Assembly (NCBI RefSeq): GCF_050436995.1
Contig: NC_134764.1
Span: 62,001-126,000 of the forward strand
From: Anticarsia gemmatalis
Lineage: Eukaryota > Arthropoda > Insecta > Lepidoptera > Erebidae
DNA length: 64,000 nucleotides
Direction of reading: 5' to 3'
Shown: positions 51,001 through 63,210 of the stretch, piece after piece
Layout of the letters: every line of letters begins with the position of its first letter
How positions within the stretch are numbered: the first letter of the stretch is position 1
The notes under the pieces: generated by a model
What the model was told of the DNA's origin: nothing
The model's database searches: none
What the model saw: only the letters and a program-made list of their open reading frames with translations
Made by a program: the position numbers and the translations under genes

Positions 51001-52914
51001 CTTCATAAAATATTCTTGGTATAAAGAAGCACATAGCGCCGTACGTCTCAGCACGATGTATGTCGGCGGCATTTATCAGACGAGGACGCGCGACGCCGCC
51101 GGGATGTGATGTATGGCGAGGAGAATGTGTGCACATAGCGACCGCTACTGTCTCTATTCTCACGCCGCTGAACAAAAGTGATTGATAATATTGTACTTAA
51201 GAATTTTTCGTAAAGTCGAGGCAACAATGGCGTTAATATATTGTGCTGCGATATTGTTCATCCGTTTGTATGGAGTTGTTTGATATTTATTTCTTGATGA
51301 AGCCTATGCGGTTTTCCATTTTGTCCCAAAAAAATTCAAATCTGTAATACTTCACTTTCCTATTCGGCTAACATAGCTGAAACTGTATTTAGTTTGTATT
51401 ATGATCTAAGAAAACATAACAAAGTTACAACAAAAATATAAATCCCAGAAAAATATTTTAGGCAACAAAATTGTAAGAGTAAAGTGAATTCATGTTAAAC
51501 ACCACAATAGTACGTCAAATTGTCAGATCGTTACAGCGAGTTATCTTCAGATATAAACCGAGTTGTGAGTTCACTGCGAGCGCCGCGACGCCAGCCAAGC
51601 CTTCCGCGGCTTTCACTCCAAATGTATTTATTTTAACCCTTCCCTCAAAGTTTGACACTGAAGCCCTTGTAACATGTCTCACAAGATTTAACCGAAACTT
51701 TCCCTCTTTAGAGATCAAAGATTGAAATTTATTATCTCTTAAGGCTTTTAATGTGGTGGTAATGTTTTTACTGGTCCATGTCACTGGGTAATTAGGTCAG
51801 TTTGTATGTTGTACATAAAACCGGGTAGTCAAATGTTTAGCCCACTTTAAGGACAAAGCAAATAAAGTTTTTATACGGCTTTTGACCTATATACCTTTTT
51901 ACATCTTTACGTTTATGTGTCACGTTTTGTAAGCCAAATTGTTACACAGATTATTTGAACCTATACGTGCGTACGTCCTACATATTATATACTTTCGTGT
52001 AATTTATTAATATTTTGCCTTTATAACTTAAAGAATATATGTACTCCGAAATCGTATTTTCTATTCGATATAGCACTCGCAGATACAATAAGTAATACAG
52101 GCTTAATATACCACCATCAAATCACCTGTAACGTTAGCAAATAATCTCACAACTAAAAGCCGTTGAATCAGACGAGTGGTATAAAGCTTAGCGGCGGGTT
52201 GTTGCGGCAGTAGTGAGCAATATTCGGCGCCGCGGTGATTGGGCGCCGTGTGCACTGCATATTGCTGTGTTGCTGCATATTGCAAGCTTGGACGTGATCG
52301 GCTATCGGCAATTACAAGCCGCTCCAATCTACCGTTACTGCTACCTACTTGAAAGTACGCCAGATTTACCTGTATTTAGGATTATCGGAAACTGTCCAGA
52401 TTTATCATTCATGTGTAACCAGGTTTTGTTAGCGACCTAGTGTAAAATATATCTGGATGTACTTATACACTCTATATCAGTGTCCCATTTACTTTACCAA
52501 AATATTTCAGATAGTTTCTAAAATACTGTTGATAGATTTTCACAAACTTGAGTTTGTTACAGTCGCGTCTTACTTCAAATATTGTAATTTTAAAAGTTTG
52601 GTTTCCATACACTAGCTAACAAGGCTAGTATTTCTTAAAAATTCGAAACTTTTGTGTACAAAGTATGTTTAGTTTTGCATAAATGTACAACATGGATGAT
52701 CGCCAATAATATGACTAAAACGACATTTTTCTTAAACATATTTTCTTCTTTACACAGTTCTGGTCACGAGCAAGGTTTTGTCGTAAAATAGCTAGCTTAT
52801 GTTCTTTTATAGGAAAAAAGCTCTGCCAAATACTAACTCATTTAGTAATGCAGTTAAGTCTTAACCTGTTTGTTAAGTTTACCAAATAGAATTTTACCCT
52901 GGTTATGTTTTTGT
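45047..52914. other. Long non-coding stretch, repeat-poor
   Basis: No gene is seen; open frames are under 90 codons. Mixed-composition blocks with TAATTA/TTAAC cores at 47318-47400 and 48030-48115 could be conserved non-coding elements. A (CATA)n microsatellite lies at 50521-50541. A 17-bp direct repeat around TGCTGCATATTGC occurs near 52255-52285. The remainder shows nothing I can name. Confidence 0.5.
50521..50541. repeat. (TACA)n microsatellite
   Basis: Five TACA units run in tandem. Confidence 0.9.
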
Positions 52915-53135
52915 CTCCCGTGGCTTAGTTAACAACAGCCGCGCGGATCGTCTGATCTCTGAGGTTAAGCTTCGCTTGACGCGGTTACGGTGTAAAGATC
53001 ATCTTATACACAACGTGTTCCTCTGTGTTTCGGAAGGCACATTAAATTGCGGGTCCCGGCTGTGTTTATCAAAGATCATTGGCAGTCGTTAACAGTAGTC
53101 AGAAGATTGAAAGTCTGACAACCAGTCTTACCGAA
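52915..53135 (+). mobile_element. 5S rRNA-derived SINE (SINE3-like), 3' truncated
   Basis: From 52942 to 52990 the sequence follows the second half of 5S rRNA: CGGATCGTCTGATCTCTGA, GGTTAAGC (the Pol III A-box-like part of the 5S internal control region) and GACGCGGTTA. The downstream part (CGTGTTCCTCTGTGTTTCGG, GTCCCGGCTGTG, AGTCTGACAACCAGTC) is the body of a repeat I know from lepidopteran genomes. The usual TTGGATGGGTGACC box is decayed, so internal Pol III promotion is probably lost. The 3' end is missing after about 53135. Confidence 0.75.
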
Positions 53136-53430
53136 CATAATATATTCGAACTCAAAAATCCCTTTTAGTCCGTGTCGGTCGGTCAATGTTGTATGAAAGT
53201 GTAAAAGTATTTCCAATATTAGAAGCGTGGTGGCGTGATCCCGAGGTTGAATATTTACACAAAATGTTATGGAATATCGCTCGTATATTGTTGATACATT
53301 CCGCTGAGTGAATACTGGGTGAAAGTGTTAGAACGAGACTATTGCAATCATCTTGTATTAAGATACGGTCGATTTTCAGTGTTCAATTCTTGGGCAAGAT
53401 ATACTTTACTTGACTTTTAATAGTCTGTCA
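53136..53430. other. Spacer between SINE and Helitron
   Basis: I see nothing recognisable in this segment. Confidence 0.5.
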
Positions 53431-53682
53431 TCTATACTAATATTATAAAGCTGAAGAGTTTGTTTGTTTATTGTTTGTTTGTTTACGCTAACGGCTAATC
53501 TCAGGAACTACTGGTCCGATTTGAAAAATTCTTTCAGTGTTAGATAGCCCATTTATCGAGGAAGGCTATATAACACGCTATGGTCATTAGGAGCGGAGTA
53601 GCAACGAAAGATGTTACAAAAACGGGGAAAATTTTGACCAATTCTCTTAGGCGACGCAAGCGAAGTTGCGCGGGTCAGCTAG
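53431..53682 (+). mobile_element. Non-autonomous Helitron (Lep1-like)
   Basis: The element begins TCTATACTAATATTATAAAG and ends CGCGGGTCAGCTAG, between A and T. It is about 252 bp and non-coding. It is a sister copy of 37715-37976, with an interrupted (GTTT)n tract and a shorter middle. The 71-codon open frame at 53580 starts inside it and is not a gene. Confidence 0.9.
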
Positions 53683-55240
53683 TTTTTTATATGCAACAAC
53701 TCTTAATTCCCTATATTTTGCTGCTGATGTTGCCTATATTTTGTGGTGTGCTTTTTCCAAAACGCAAAAGGCTTGATTCATCCATTAGTCATTAGTAGTT
53801 TAGTTTTTTTGTCTAAATAAAATGTATTTATTACAAAAACATATCACTAATTTCCATCACTATACTTTCATGTCACATATTTACCCAGTATATAATTTTG
53901 TATTCAATAATATATTCGGCAACCGTTCTTTGTGGAGCTTTCCATATATACGCGTATAGCCGATACGTGGTACGTTATAGGCTTATACTTATAGATACCA
54001 AACAGGTAAACTTCGCCGCTGTTTTGTGAAGCGACTGAGCCGAACAAATCTACGCGCGAATACATTATACTTTATTTATTTACTTTTTCAGCTTTAGGCT
54101 AACATTAAGGCTGTTTTTTGAATTATTTTATACATTTATAAGATTTGTAGTACTCTTCAGTGAATCTTCTTCAGCTGATGGCGGCGACTATAATGTAATC
54201 TGCGCCAAAACGTTAAAAACTTTCCAAGATAAAATGTACAATTCAGTTTTTCCATACAAAAACATTAATCAAAAACCACAAAAGGATTAAAGCTGTAAGC
54301 ATACATTAACAAAAAAAGCAATTACAGTTTACGTGACGCGTAATTAAAACCTGAAATTTCCAATCAACCCTTTCCAATATTTACGTAAATTTAAAGACAA
54401 CATCCAAAATAACCGATGCACCGAACGCATCAACGAAAAACCTTTCCCGAAGTTTCATGTAAAATTGAATTCCAGTGGATGTCGGTCGCAAGGAGCTCCG
54501 GCCAAGTTCTACACTAATACCATTACGCGTACTTGGAGCACTCGCCGCTGCCACTGTCCTGGTAGTGGACTCGCTATACTATAGTCCGACAACCTAGTAA
54601 AGAGCCTTGTATACAAGGTTTGTGGTTGGCAGTAGTGTACAAAATTTGGAATTCAAAAGCTACTGGCCTGTGCATCTGACAGTGGTCTGTGTGATACACC
54701 TACTTTGTTTTCGTTATAAACAGAATTATTAATGTAATCAAGATAAATGCCATGCCAAGGCTTTCTTCAAAGTTGTCGGGCTATCGTACAGTGAGTATAG
54801 TACAGTATAGTAAAGCTGATGCCAGACAAACTTGTTCATAGAACCACTTAATAGACGATAGATGGAATAACAATGGAGTTCAACGTGGTTGGTAGTTTGG
54901 TAAGGTTTTGACTTATTGTAAGAACTAATATTTTGTATATTTGATAATTTTAGAACCAAATTGACTTGGTACTCAATTTTAATATTTTTGTAAGTAATTA
55001 CAAATATGTTGTGGCTCGTGGCAGAGTTCTCAACAGCAATAAAAACACTAGAGTTCTCGGTTTAATAGCTTCCGACGTTCCTTTAAAAAACCACAAACTA
55101 CCCTAGTTACTAGTAGGATAAGTTCGCAACGAATATCCTGAGTTATTCCGATACTAAAAAAACAGCTAATCCAACTACGATAGTAACTTGCATCTCTGAT
55201 TAAACTTACCTCCAAGTAGTCGGTAGTTGGTGTACCGCGA

Positions 55241-55270
55241 GCATCGAGCGGCATCGAGTGGCGCGAGAGA
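55241..55270. repeat. 10-bp tandem repeat, 3 copies
   Basis: GCATCGAGCG, GCATCGAGTG and GCGCGAGAGA occur in exact 10-bp register. Confidence 0.8.
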
Positions 55271-57710
55271 AACTCTCAACATTTCTCATCGGAACTCTTA
55301 AGTTTTTACGCGAGACTTCATCAAACTCCTCCGGGACGATGAACAAGATACGTGCTCCTAATTCCCTGTGAAATCATGTTACAGTATCCGTAGCTAGTGG
55401 CCGCCGCCCGGCGCCGTCCAAATCAAATTGTCGCTGCACCCGACACTAATCTATGTTTGTTCATTCGCTTGACACTCCGCACACACGGTTTTGCGAGCAC
55501 GCAGCGCGCCACCGCGTACACTGATGGTTGGATGGGTACATGTGGAATCTAACCTCATGTCGACAGAGTAATGGATGACGAACGCAACGTTGCGGCGGCG
55601 CGCAGTGCGGGGATGCAAATGTAATCGAATAGGAATGGCGCGCGGTCTCGTGACGTGTACAAACGCTGCGACAGAATTAAAATAATAATCCGGTTTGTGC
55701 CAGTGTTCGCTCCTGAATAAATTGTTCAAACATGAGTGAAACAAGTGTTTTTAGTGTCCGGATTGTTTTGAATTGTTTAGTTGCGATTTATTGCGCTGGC
55801 GGCGCGCCAATCGACTCGGTTTTGTTTATGGCGTGATGTTTGTCACTTACACTTACACGCGCACTGTCAGGTGGCAGACGGCCAAGGCTTTACGCTAAGG
55901 GTGCTAAACTCGTAATAGCACGTCTTTAAGGAAGGGTATAATCGTAAAACTTTTGATAAGAAATAATACTTACATAGTTTTTTCCCACTTCAGTCAATGT
56001 TAACTACACACTTGCTTGGACAGAAACCTAATAAGAAATTATAAAAAAAAACAGATCTAAAAAGATTGTTCATATAGGTTCACCTTCCCTTACGCTGTTC
56101 TGTCATCGTTAGCCTGAAATGTTACACCACCTAGTGTGACACAGTATAAACAGCAGAGTGAACACTAAGTCGTGACCATTACATCGCTCTCGAGTAATGG
56201 TGGCGGAGGTGTCGACATCAGTTATGAAGTGTCGCGATGAATGTCTGACACACGCGCCGTGTCAGCGAGGTACCGGCGGCGAGATCTCGCGCGTGATTGG
56301 TACGAGGTCTTCTTACCACTTGTGTGGTTGGAAGACAAACTATTGTTCAAGGAGTTTAAGACGGCGGAACAAGGCTTTTCAACTTTCACCCTATTCGGAC
56401 GAATTTACGAACAATAAAAAATTGCCAGACTTGCTCAATTTGAGTTCAGCGGTTTGGCAATATAAACCAAACGATTCAAATTTAAAACGTTATTTTAAAA
56501 ATAAATATTTTACACTACATCCATAAAATACAGTAGGTATTTAGCTAGTTTTTATGGAATAACTTGAATATTTGTTCAAATAAAGTTTGGTTAAAAATTT
56601 AAAGTTATAAAATCGCAATATTTGTATTTCAAAAAACAAGTTTTGAAATAAAAAAACGCAAGTTGAAATCAAGTAAAGTAGCAAAGCAATTAATCTTAAC
56701 AACTGTCTGAACCAAAGCCGAGTACTTTTTAAGATAAAATATATTTTAGTGAGTGCTGTGTTATTATTGCCAGGGTTTTATCTCAGAAGACCTAAATCAT
56801 AAAACAATATTAACACTTTGCTTCATAAACACAGATAAGTACTAAAGCTCTGAAAATATAAAAATAAAGCCTTAAGGCAGCTAACTCATCGAAGATGTGC
56901 GAAAAATACGGAATAAGGTTTCAATAATATAATCATCACTAACAGGCTTTTTTTCCAAGCATCAAAACAACGTTTTGGAACATTTAAAATCGATAATGTG
57001 CGAGAGTATAAAGATGTACCGAGGGTAAATGCCCATACCTGCACGAAAGTTTGTTATCGCTGAGACAGTGGTAATGAACAGGGCAACCTGACAGAGCGCC
57101 AAACACACCGATGACAAGTTCTATGATCACGTTTGTTCCCGGGTTACAAGTGGTATTATAGTGCGCGGTAATGAAGAGTATGCGCTGAGCCAGTTCCAAT
57201 TTAGTTGAAAGGAAAGTGTGCTGGCAGAAAACCTACCGCTGGCAACCGTTTCTCGACGGCAAATGAAGGAAAGTTATCTTAACTTTTAAACTCTCGCGTT
57301 GTATGTTTATAATATAATAGCATACGAGAATTTACGCGAACAAGTATTTTACCTTAAAATGCCAAACGTTTTGGCGCAGGCTGACTGGAGCAGCGATGAC
57401 AGGACTTTGTGCATATGAGGCGGACGAATATATATACATCCACAATCATATTTTGGTTTCCCGTCACAAACTACACTATCCGTGTCCCTGTTGTGTGACC
57501 TAACCGATTGAACTCGCTAAGTTTCGTATCCTATTATATATTGAAGGAAACGGATGTTTATAAAAAGTTCCATGTCTTAGCTTATCCCTCGCTCAGCTCA
57601 CGTCAGCTGTATCCAGCCTACCGCTATCTGTGGTAACATTGAGTCGTTGTAAGTACATACTTACAAACAAACTCGCACTCGACGCGGTGACTCAAGCCGC
57701 CGCTCGGAGT

Positions 57711-57730
57711 GAAGCCTCCTGAAGCCTCCT
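57711..57730. repeat. Perfect 10-bp duplication
   Basis: GAAGCCTCCT occurs twice in tandem. Confidence 0.9.
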
Positions 57731-58555
57731 TGTCGCGTGTAAACTGCTCTGATAACGCGGCTTTTAATTAACGTGCCATTGTCGGCCTTTACTTGAGACT
57801 TAACGCGATACTATAAACCAGTATAGTAGTAAAGGTTTTTAGTACTATTTAACTGAATTTGTTCATCAACAAAGGTTTTCGAATTATGAATATTTATTAT
57901 ACATGATGTTAGTTTGAGATAGGCAAACTTCTCTTGCCGCAAAAAAGGTGTGAGATTGTTAATAATATTGGTTACACACAATGGTCAAGCTATTTTATTA
58001 ATGTGTGTTATATGGGTCAATATGTCAATATGGGTATGAGTTTATTAGTGCAACACCGACTTTTTTCATCGTCGGATTACTCTATTCTGCGAACAATTTC
58101 GTTGCATTCATTGATACCGTGCAACCGTCAAAAAAGTCCAAATAATTCCACGAATAACGTCATTCGTGATTTGTTTCAGCTGTCAACACACCAAAAATAT
58201 ACAACACCATGAAAATATGAAAATTCATATGTAAAACCAAACTGGCGGTATATATGGAGCGATCAAAGTTATCGCAACTAATCCTGTCCGTATCGTGGTC
58301 TGAGCAAAGCCGGCGCAAACAAGCGCTTCACAGCGATCTAAACAAACTGTTATGAACAAGTGACAATACGCGACGCACAAAACTGCTAACTAATCATAAC
58401 TTTGTGGCGATATAACGATACTGCGGTGTTGCAACTATTCACAGGTATGTGTCGTGTTACGAGTTGATAGCGATTTTATAGTGAATAACGTGACAGTCGT
58501 TTAGCCATGTCGAAGGCCTTTCGGGTGGCTTGAACAACTGTGACACTAACCAAAC

Positions 58556-58722
58556 TATTATTATTATTATTATTATACACCTGAATCGTCCCACTGCTGG
58601 GCAAAGGCCTCCCCCATAGATTTCCACTGTAGCCTATCTCCGGCGGTCTGATACAATTCTGGTGTGAAGGTGTCAAGCTCGTCTCTCCATCTTTTACGGG
58701 GTCTACCTCGTCGCCGTCTCCC
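58556..58722 (-). mobile_element. LINE 3' end with (TAA)n tail
   Basis: On the minus strand the frame reads RRRRGRPRKRWRDELDTF, then ...LQWKSMGEAFAQQWDDSGV and a stop at 58573-58575. It runs straight into TAA repeats (58556-58575). The same C-terminal protein end occurs at 34.1-34.3 kb with a poly(A) tail instead. Only about 50 codons remain. An 82-codon frame beginning at 58724 is an out-of-frame shadow of this fragment. Confidence 0.8.
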
Positions 58723-59518
58723 ATAATAAATAATAAATAGTGGAGAAGCTAATATTAATGCAATTGCATATTGTGTGTGTTAAGCCTAATGTAAGCTAAG
58801 CCTAATGGAAACTAGTGTAGTGTGAAGGAAAAATATAAATGTTCATAAGAAGCTTCGAGTGAGGAAGGGTTTCCGTTTTGGATTAAGTATGCTTTTTAAA
58901 TAACCATCTTGTTTCCATGTGGGAGGATAAGAAAAACTTGCTTATTTTGTCTTTCAATACAATAAAAAAATAAATTTGTATTGATCGTAGCAAGTGGCGT
59001 TATTATGATCACTGCTTACCCTAAAAGGAAAAACGCAGTGATTTTGTGTTTGTATGTTGTTATTTTGTGTTAGTTAAACAAGACCGAAAATAAAAAAAAC
59101 CTATTATATTCTTCCGCTCTCATTCACACAAATTCCTTATAGTTTATTTCTTTTATAAATACGTTGAAGTGATTTTATTGCAGTATGAGTTACCGCTTGC
59201 AAGTGCGGGTAGTTAGTAAATAACTGGCGAGTCATAGTTCAGTGCGAGTTAAGTGCTGACTAATAGTTCTGTATGTTTGTCTGTGTTATTTATGACAATA
59301 TTGTTTTCGTAAAAATACTCCATTTTTGTCCCATCCGGAGTTTAAAGTCGGTTAGCGATAACATCTGAAATTGCTGTGTTTGTGGCCTGTGTTTGTTTCA
59401 AATGAAAGAGAAAATATTACAAAAGTTAAGAGTTCCTTCAATCTATTAACCGATTCTTTTAAATAATATTTTAATAATTTACTTCCAATGACATGTAATT
59501 ATAATATTGTTTTCTTAT
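58723..59518. other. Spacer between two LINE fragments
   Basis: I see nothing recognisable in this segment. Confidence 0.5.
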
Positions 59519-59604
59519 TCTAAGCCTGTTACTGTCCCACTGCTAGACAAGGTTTTCCTCTCCCCCTGGGGGAGGGGTGAGACCTTTAGTCCACCACGCT
59601 AGCA
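59519..59604 (-). mobile_element. LINE 3'-UTR fragment
   Basis: On the minus strand this reads AGCGTGGTGGACTAAAGGTC, then a CCCCTCCCCCAGGGGGAGAG hairpin-like segment and a GTCTAGCAGTGGGACAGTAAC end. It is the non-coding 3' end of a common lepidopteran LINE whose last bases (CAGCAGTGGGACAGTA) resemble those of the other two LINE ends in this window. Confidence 0.7.
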
Positions 59605-60324
59605 TTTAACCTTCAGTTTGTATTTATTTACCACTTTAAATATCTATTAAATTTTTAAACCCTGTCATCAATACACAAAAAAGTATAACTTAAAACAATT
59701 CCCCGTATCGTATTGTACTAATAAAATAAATTTGTCGAAATATAAATAGATGGTAACGCTGCCGTGGCGCTGTGGAGCTATTCATAAGAGTGCAATAAAA
59801 CGTTTATATCGTACATTCAGTCACATTAGCCGCCCACGCCCACGTCTCTGCTACTTGTTACTTCTACTTGTAACTAACTAAGCGTAATAATAATTGTTTT
59901 GTACACAATTGCTTTATAAATAGGGACAAAACATTTATTGCTATCTTTATTTTGTTTTATTTATTAACCAGCTGATACATCTATTTTCTCTATACTTACC
60001 TAGTATATCATCTGTTTTACGTCTAAGCACAGGTGACTAAGAGTAACAATACAATTTTTTTTTCGATAGAACAAAATATTGGACGACTATTCGTTGATTG
60101 CATTGGAATCCCTAAAGACTATTACTGCAATGTAACTAAAGCAGAAACACTGTTATTTATTCATACAATATGTGTATTCTTTACTAGAAACGTTCCTATT
60201 CCCAAAGGGTCAATAATAAGATGTTTAACCGTACGCAATTTAGCGCAAAAATACAGAAAAATAAGCCACAGCTGCGGTCGGACGTGATTCTATACAACGA
60301 CACCGGAGCGTCTATTAGAAACGC

Positions 60325-60375
60325 GTAGAGGGCCCGTAGCACGTAGCCCGTAGCGGTACGGCTCGTAGCGGATCG
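60325..60375. repeat. CCCGTAGC-type irregular repeat
   Basis: Five CGTAGC cores occur at 8-14-bp spacing in CpG-rich DNA. Confidence 0.75.
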
Positions 60376-61301
60376 CGCGTGTGTCGTAGCCGATCGCTGC
60401 GCACGACAGCGCGGCGCACAATAAGCGGTTACGTTATTTACTGCATATTGTATGAGCATCGCTTACATATTCCGAGGCTGTTCCCCAGTTTAGCATTCTT
60501 CATATTTTCTCCTTACACTTTTATGCGATAATTTCATGTTAGCGGCGGAATAATGGCGAATATTGTGCAAATGAGACGGCTAATGTTTGACGAGCTCACG
60601 CCGCTGCCGCTCACGAGCTTGTTGCGTATTTAGGATAATGGTGTAACGTTTTATGTGACTTTGTTGTTGGATCGACTCGACTTCAACTTTGCTGCTGATT
60701 AGCACAATACATTTGTTTGTATTAACTGCTCAATTTGCCAATAATTATTGCGTTCTACCAACAGTGTTTATCGACACAAAATTGACTAATTTATTATTCA
60801 TATTAAATTCGTGTAAATTCCTGAACAAAAATAAAATTTTGTTTGCGATTCAGAACATATTCTTTTTATTTATTAACGAATAAAACAAAGCCGCATTTAT
60901 TGAGCTTCACTGACAAATTCTGTAAAACTCGTAAAAATATATTTCTATAAAAAACGTTATTTACGATGACAAAACTGAACTATTTGGAACAAAGCCTGCG
61001 TGTTGTTCATTTGATATATAAAACTGCCAACAGAAATAAAAACGATAAATTTATTATAAAAAGCTGCTGATTCTACTATTCCGAGTTTAATTTGTGTTAG
61101 TTGGTTAGGGCTTATAGACTTTTTTATACAAATTAAAACAATTCTGTCAGTTTTGGAGTCAATTCAAATTTCCTATTATAATTAGATAATTAGGGTGGTT
61201 GCCATCCTGATGATGTGAAACAAGTACGCTGTAATAATATCCACTCACTTCCTCGTATGACAACTCCCTAACAAGTAGTAGTGTAGTAATGAGTTAATAA
61301 C

Positions 61302-61390
61302 AATAACGGTAACGTGCGGTAACGGTAACGTAACCGCGATAACCGCACAACCGCGACACACGCTATGTCGCGTTATGTCGCGATATGTCG
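61302..61390. repeat. Compound CpG-rich repeat ending in three 10-bp units
   Basis: GGTAACG repeats (61308-61332) and AACCGC repeats (61332-61355) are followed by CGCTATGTCG, CGTTATGTCG and CGATATGTCG in exact 10-bp register (61361-61390). Confidence 0.85.
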
Positions 61391-61882
61391 CCGCTAACGA
61401 CTACCACTGACGACAGTTACTGCAAGCCGCCTCATATTTAGTTGTAATTAACGAAGTTCATGAACCAAGATCAGTATAAATAGAGCTCTTACTAAATTAT
61501 ATTACAAATAAATTTTGTTTTGTTACTTATATTCAATAATGGTGATTAAATTATTTCATAAAATAATTATCAATTTATCACGGAATGTTCTGCAATGTGC
61601 CACGAAATCGTTGTGCTATTCGTTAAACCGCTTTTGTGTATTCATATACCAAATGAAAAACAAATAAAACTCAAACAATATCATAAAATTATAATAAAAT
61701 AGTCGAAAACAACTTTGAACTTAACACCGCATTGTTTAATTACAACAACGGTCACTCGTTCTTGCATCTCTAGTCACTTGTTCATTTATTCTTTATTTGA
61801 TTTCGTGAAACAAAACGCGTAATCCTGAGGGTGCAGACGTCACACCGCGTGTAAACACGGTTCAAAGTAATTACGTGCCGCC

Positions 61883-61922
61883 GGGTCCCACAGACCCCGC
61901 GGTCCCACAGACCCCCGGGTCC
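61883..61922. repeat. 17-18-bp direct repeat
   Basis: GGGTCCCACAGACCCC and GGTCCCACAGACCCCC occur in tandem, followed by a partial third copy (GGGTCCA). It is C-rich. Confidence 0.85.
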
Positions 61923-62970
61923 ACTGGACAATGGGACCAGATAATTACGGCTCGGCTTATGACTTTTGATAAACATTTATTATTCATTGTGTTGTGCAGT
62001 TCACGGACCGTAATCACGTTACTTTATTACGATGATAATTAATGTTTAATTGAAAAGTATGGCGGCCTTTGTTTGTGAATGATAAAAATATCCGCGTTTG
62101 ATCTTGTGATATTGAGATTACAAAGGTTTTGTATAACGTGAGAGATGAGTAAAAATAGATATTGTTATGGTGATGGTAGCTATAATAAACTTGCAGAAAT
62201 ATTTAAAAAATGTTTTAAGCATCTTTTGTTTTGTTTTTTAAAGTATAACAGTTTCTAACAGATGTGATAGAGCTTCTGCTGTGAGTTGTCAAAATATTGA
62301 GTCATACTTTTGCAAAAACAGTTGTCTTGATCATTTAATTTGATTTGACTGATATACAGCCTGTATACTATCATTATTATTAATTCGACAAACATAATTC
62401 TATTGCATTTCATAGAACTTTATACCCCATACTTTTCAAAACACAATATTATAGCGACATAGTTTTCAAGATAAACTTGTAGCGTTATTTTCCTCACTAT
62501 TATTATCACCTGCCTCTGTCCTGCGCAGCCTCTTTGTAAGTAAACTCTTTCCATCGAAGGCTCGTCGCGTTGCAGCCACTTGCTTTGCGAGACTCCTGTC
62601 TCTTTATTACGACGCGACAAATACTTGCGACTAGTTGGCAAGGCTCGTTCTGTAAAGCATTTGCTGTTAAGCTTTATTGAAAATATTAACTCGGGATTCA
62701 ATCTGTAGAGATTAACTTCATGTCATGAAGAAGAGAATAAGCAAGTTTTCAATCCCGTTAATTCATAATTTTGAACAATTAAGTACTGAATAAATAGTAT
62801 ACAAATTCCACTATTTAGGCCTTTGATAGTTATTAGCTCCTCTACGGTAACTCCAAAGCTTTATGTAAGTATTTTAACACCCATAAAAATAATTACTGTT
62901 GCAGTCACGACTCATTTAACCGTCAACCACTAAAGTCCAGTACAAATATGTACCGTGTGTAATAACACGT

Positions 62971-63010
62971 TCATACTCGTTCATACCGGCCGTACTCGTC
63001 GGTACTCGTC
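62971..63010. repeat. 9-10-bp TACTCGTC repeat, 4 copies
   Basis: Four units contain TACTCGT or TACCGGC, spaced 10, 9 and 10 bp apart. Confidence 0.75.
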
Positions 63011-63167
63011 CACAACGATACGCGGTAATCGTGTCAGTTGCGGTTCCACGAAACACATTTTCCGAACTGAAAATTCAAAAAGCGACGCCGCAATAAGTTG
63101 AAACAGAAAGTTTGTATGAGACCAATCTGGCAGCGGCTGCCATTAACGGAGCTAACACAAATAAAAA

Positions 63168-63210
63168 CCGGCTCGAGCCGGTACACGCCGGAATATTCCG
63201 GTTATTACCG
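63168..63210. repeat. CCG phased at exact 10-bp steps, with two 14-bp palindromes
   Basis: CCG starts at 63168, 63178, 63188, 63198 and 63208, and the first four are CCGG. The intervals differ in sequence, but two of them make perfect palindromes with their flanks: CCGGCTCGAGCCGG (63168-63181) and CCGGAATATTCCGG (63188-63201). Confidence 0.9.

Larger units (their letters stand above)
53683..58555. other. Non-coding region
   Basis: No gene is seen. The longest frame (109 codons, 56197-56526) shows no recognisable domain. CpG-rich patches lie at 55400-55440 and 55580-55640 (including the palindrome CGCAACGTTGCG at 55583-55594). A mixed-composition block at 57745-57810 could be a conserved non-coding element. 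The segments 53.8-54.5, 54.6-55.0, 55.9-56.1, 56.5-57.2 and 57.9-58.5 kb show nothing I can name. Confidence 0.5.

Noticed and set aside
54661..54682. Partial resemblance to a miR-193-type seed (TACTGGCCTG)
   Set aside because: The match ends after ten bases and no precursor hairpin is visible around it.
56197..56526. 109-codon open frame
   Set aside because: No domain recognised; Cys-containing start looks fortuitous and the 3' half is ordinary AT-rich DNA.
58476..58724. 82-codon minus-strand frame
   Set aside because: It is an out-of-frame reading of the LINE 3' end, whose true frame is RRRRGRPRKRWRDELD...GEAFAQQWDDSGV.
59913..61484. TATAAATAG boxes as promoters
   Set aside because: Such strings are expected by chance in AT-rich DNA, and no initiator or exon follows.
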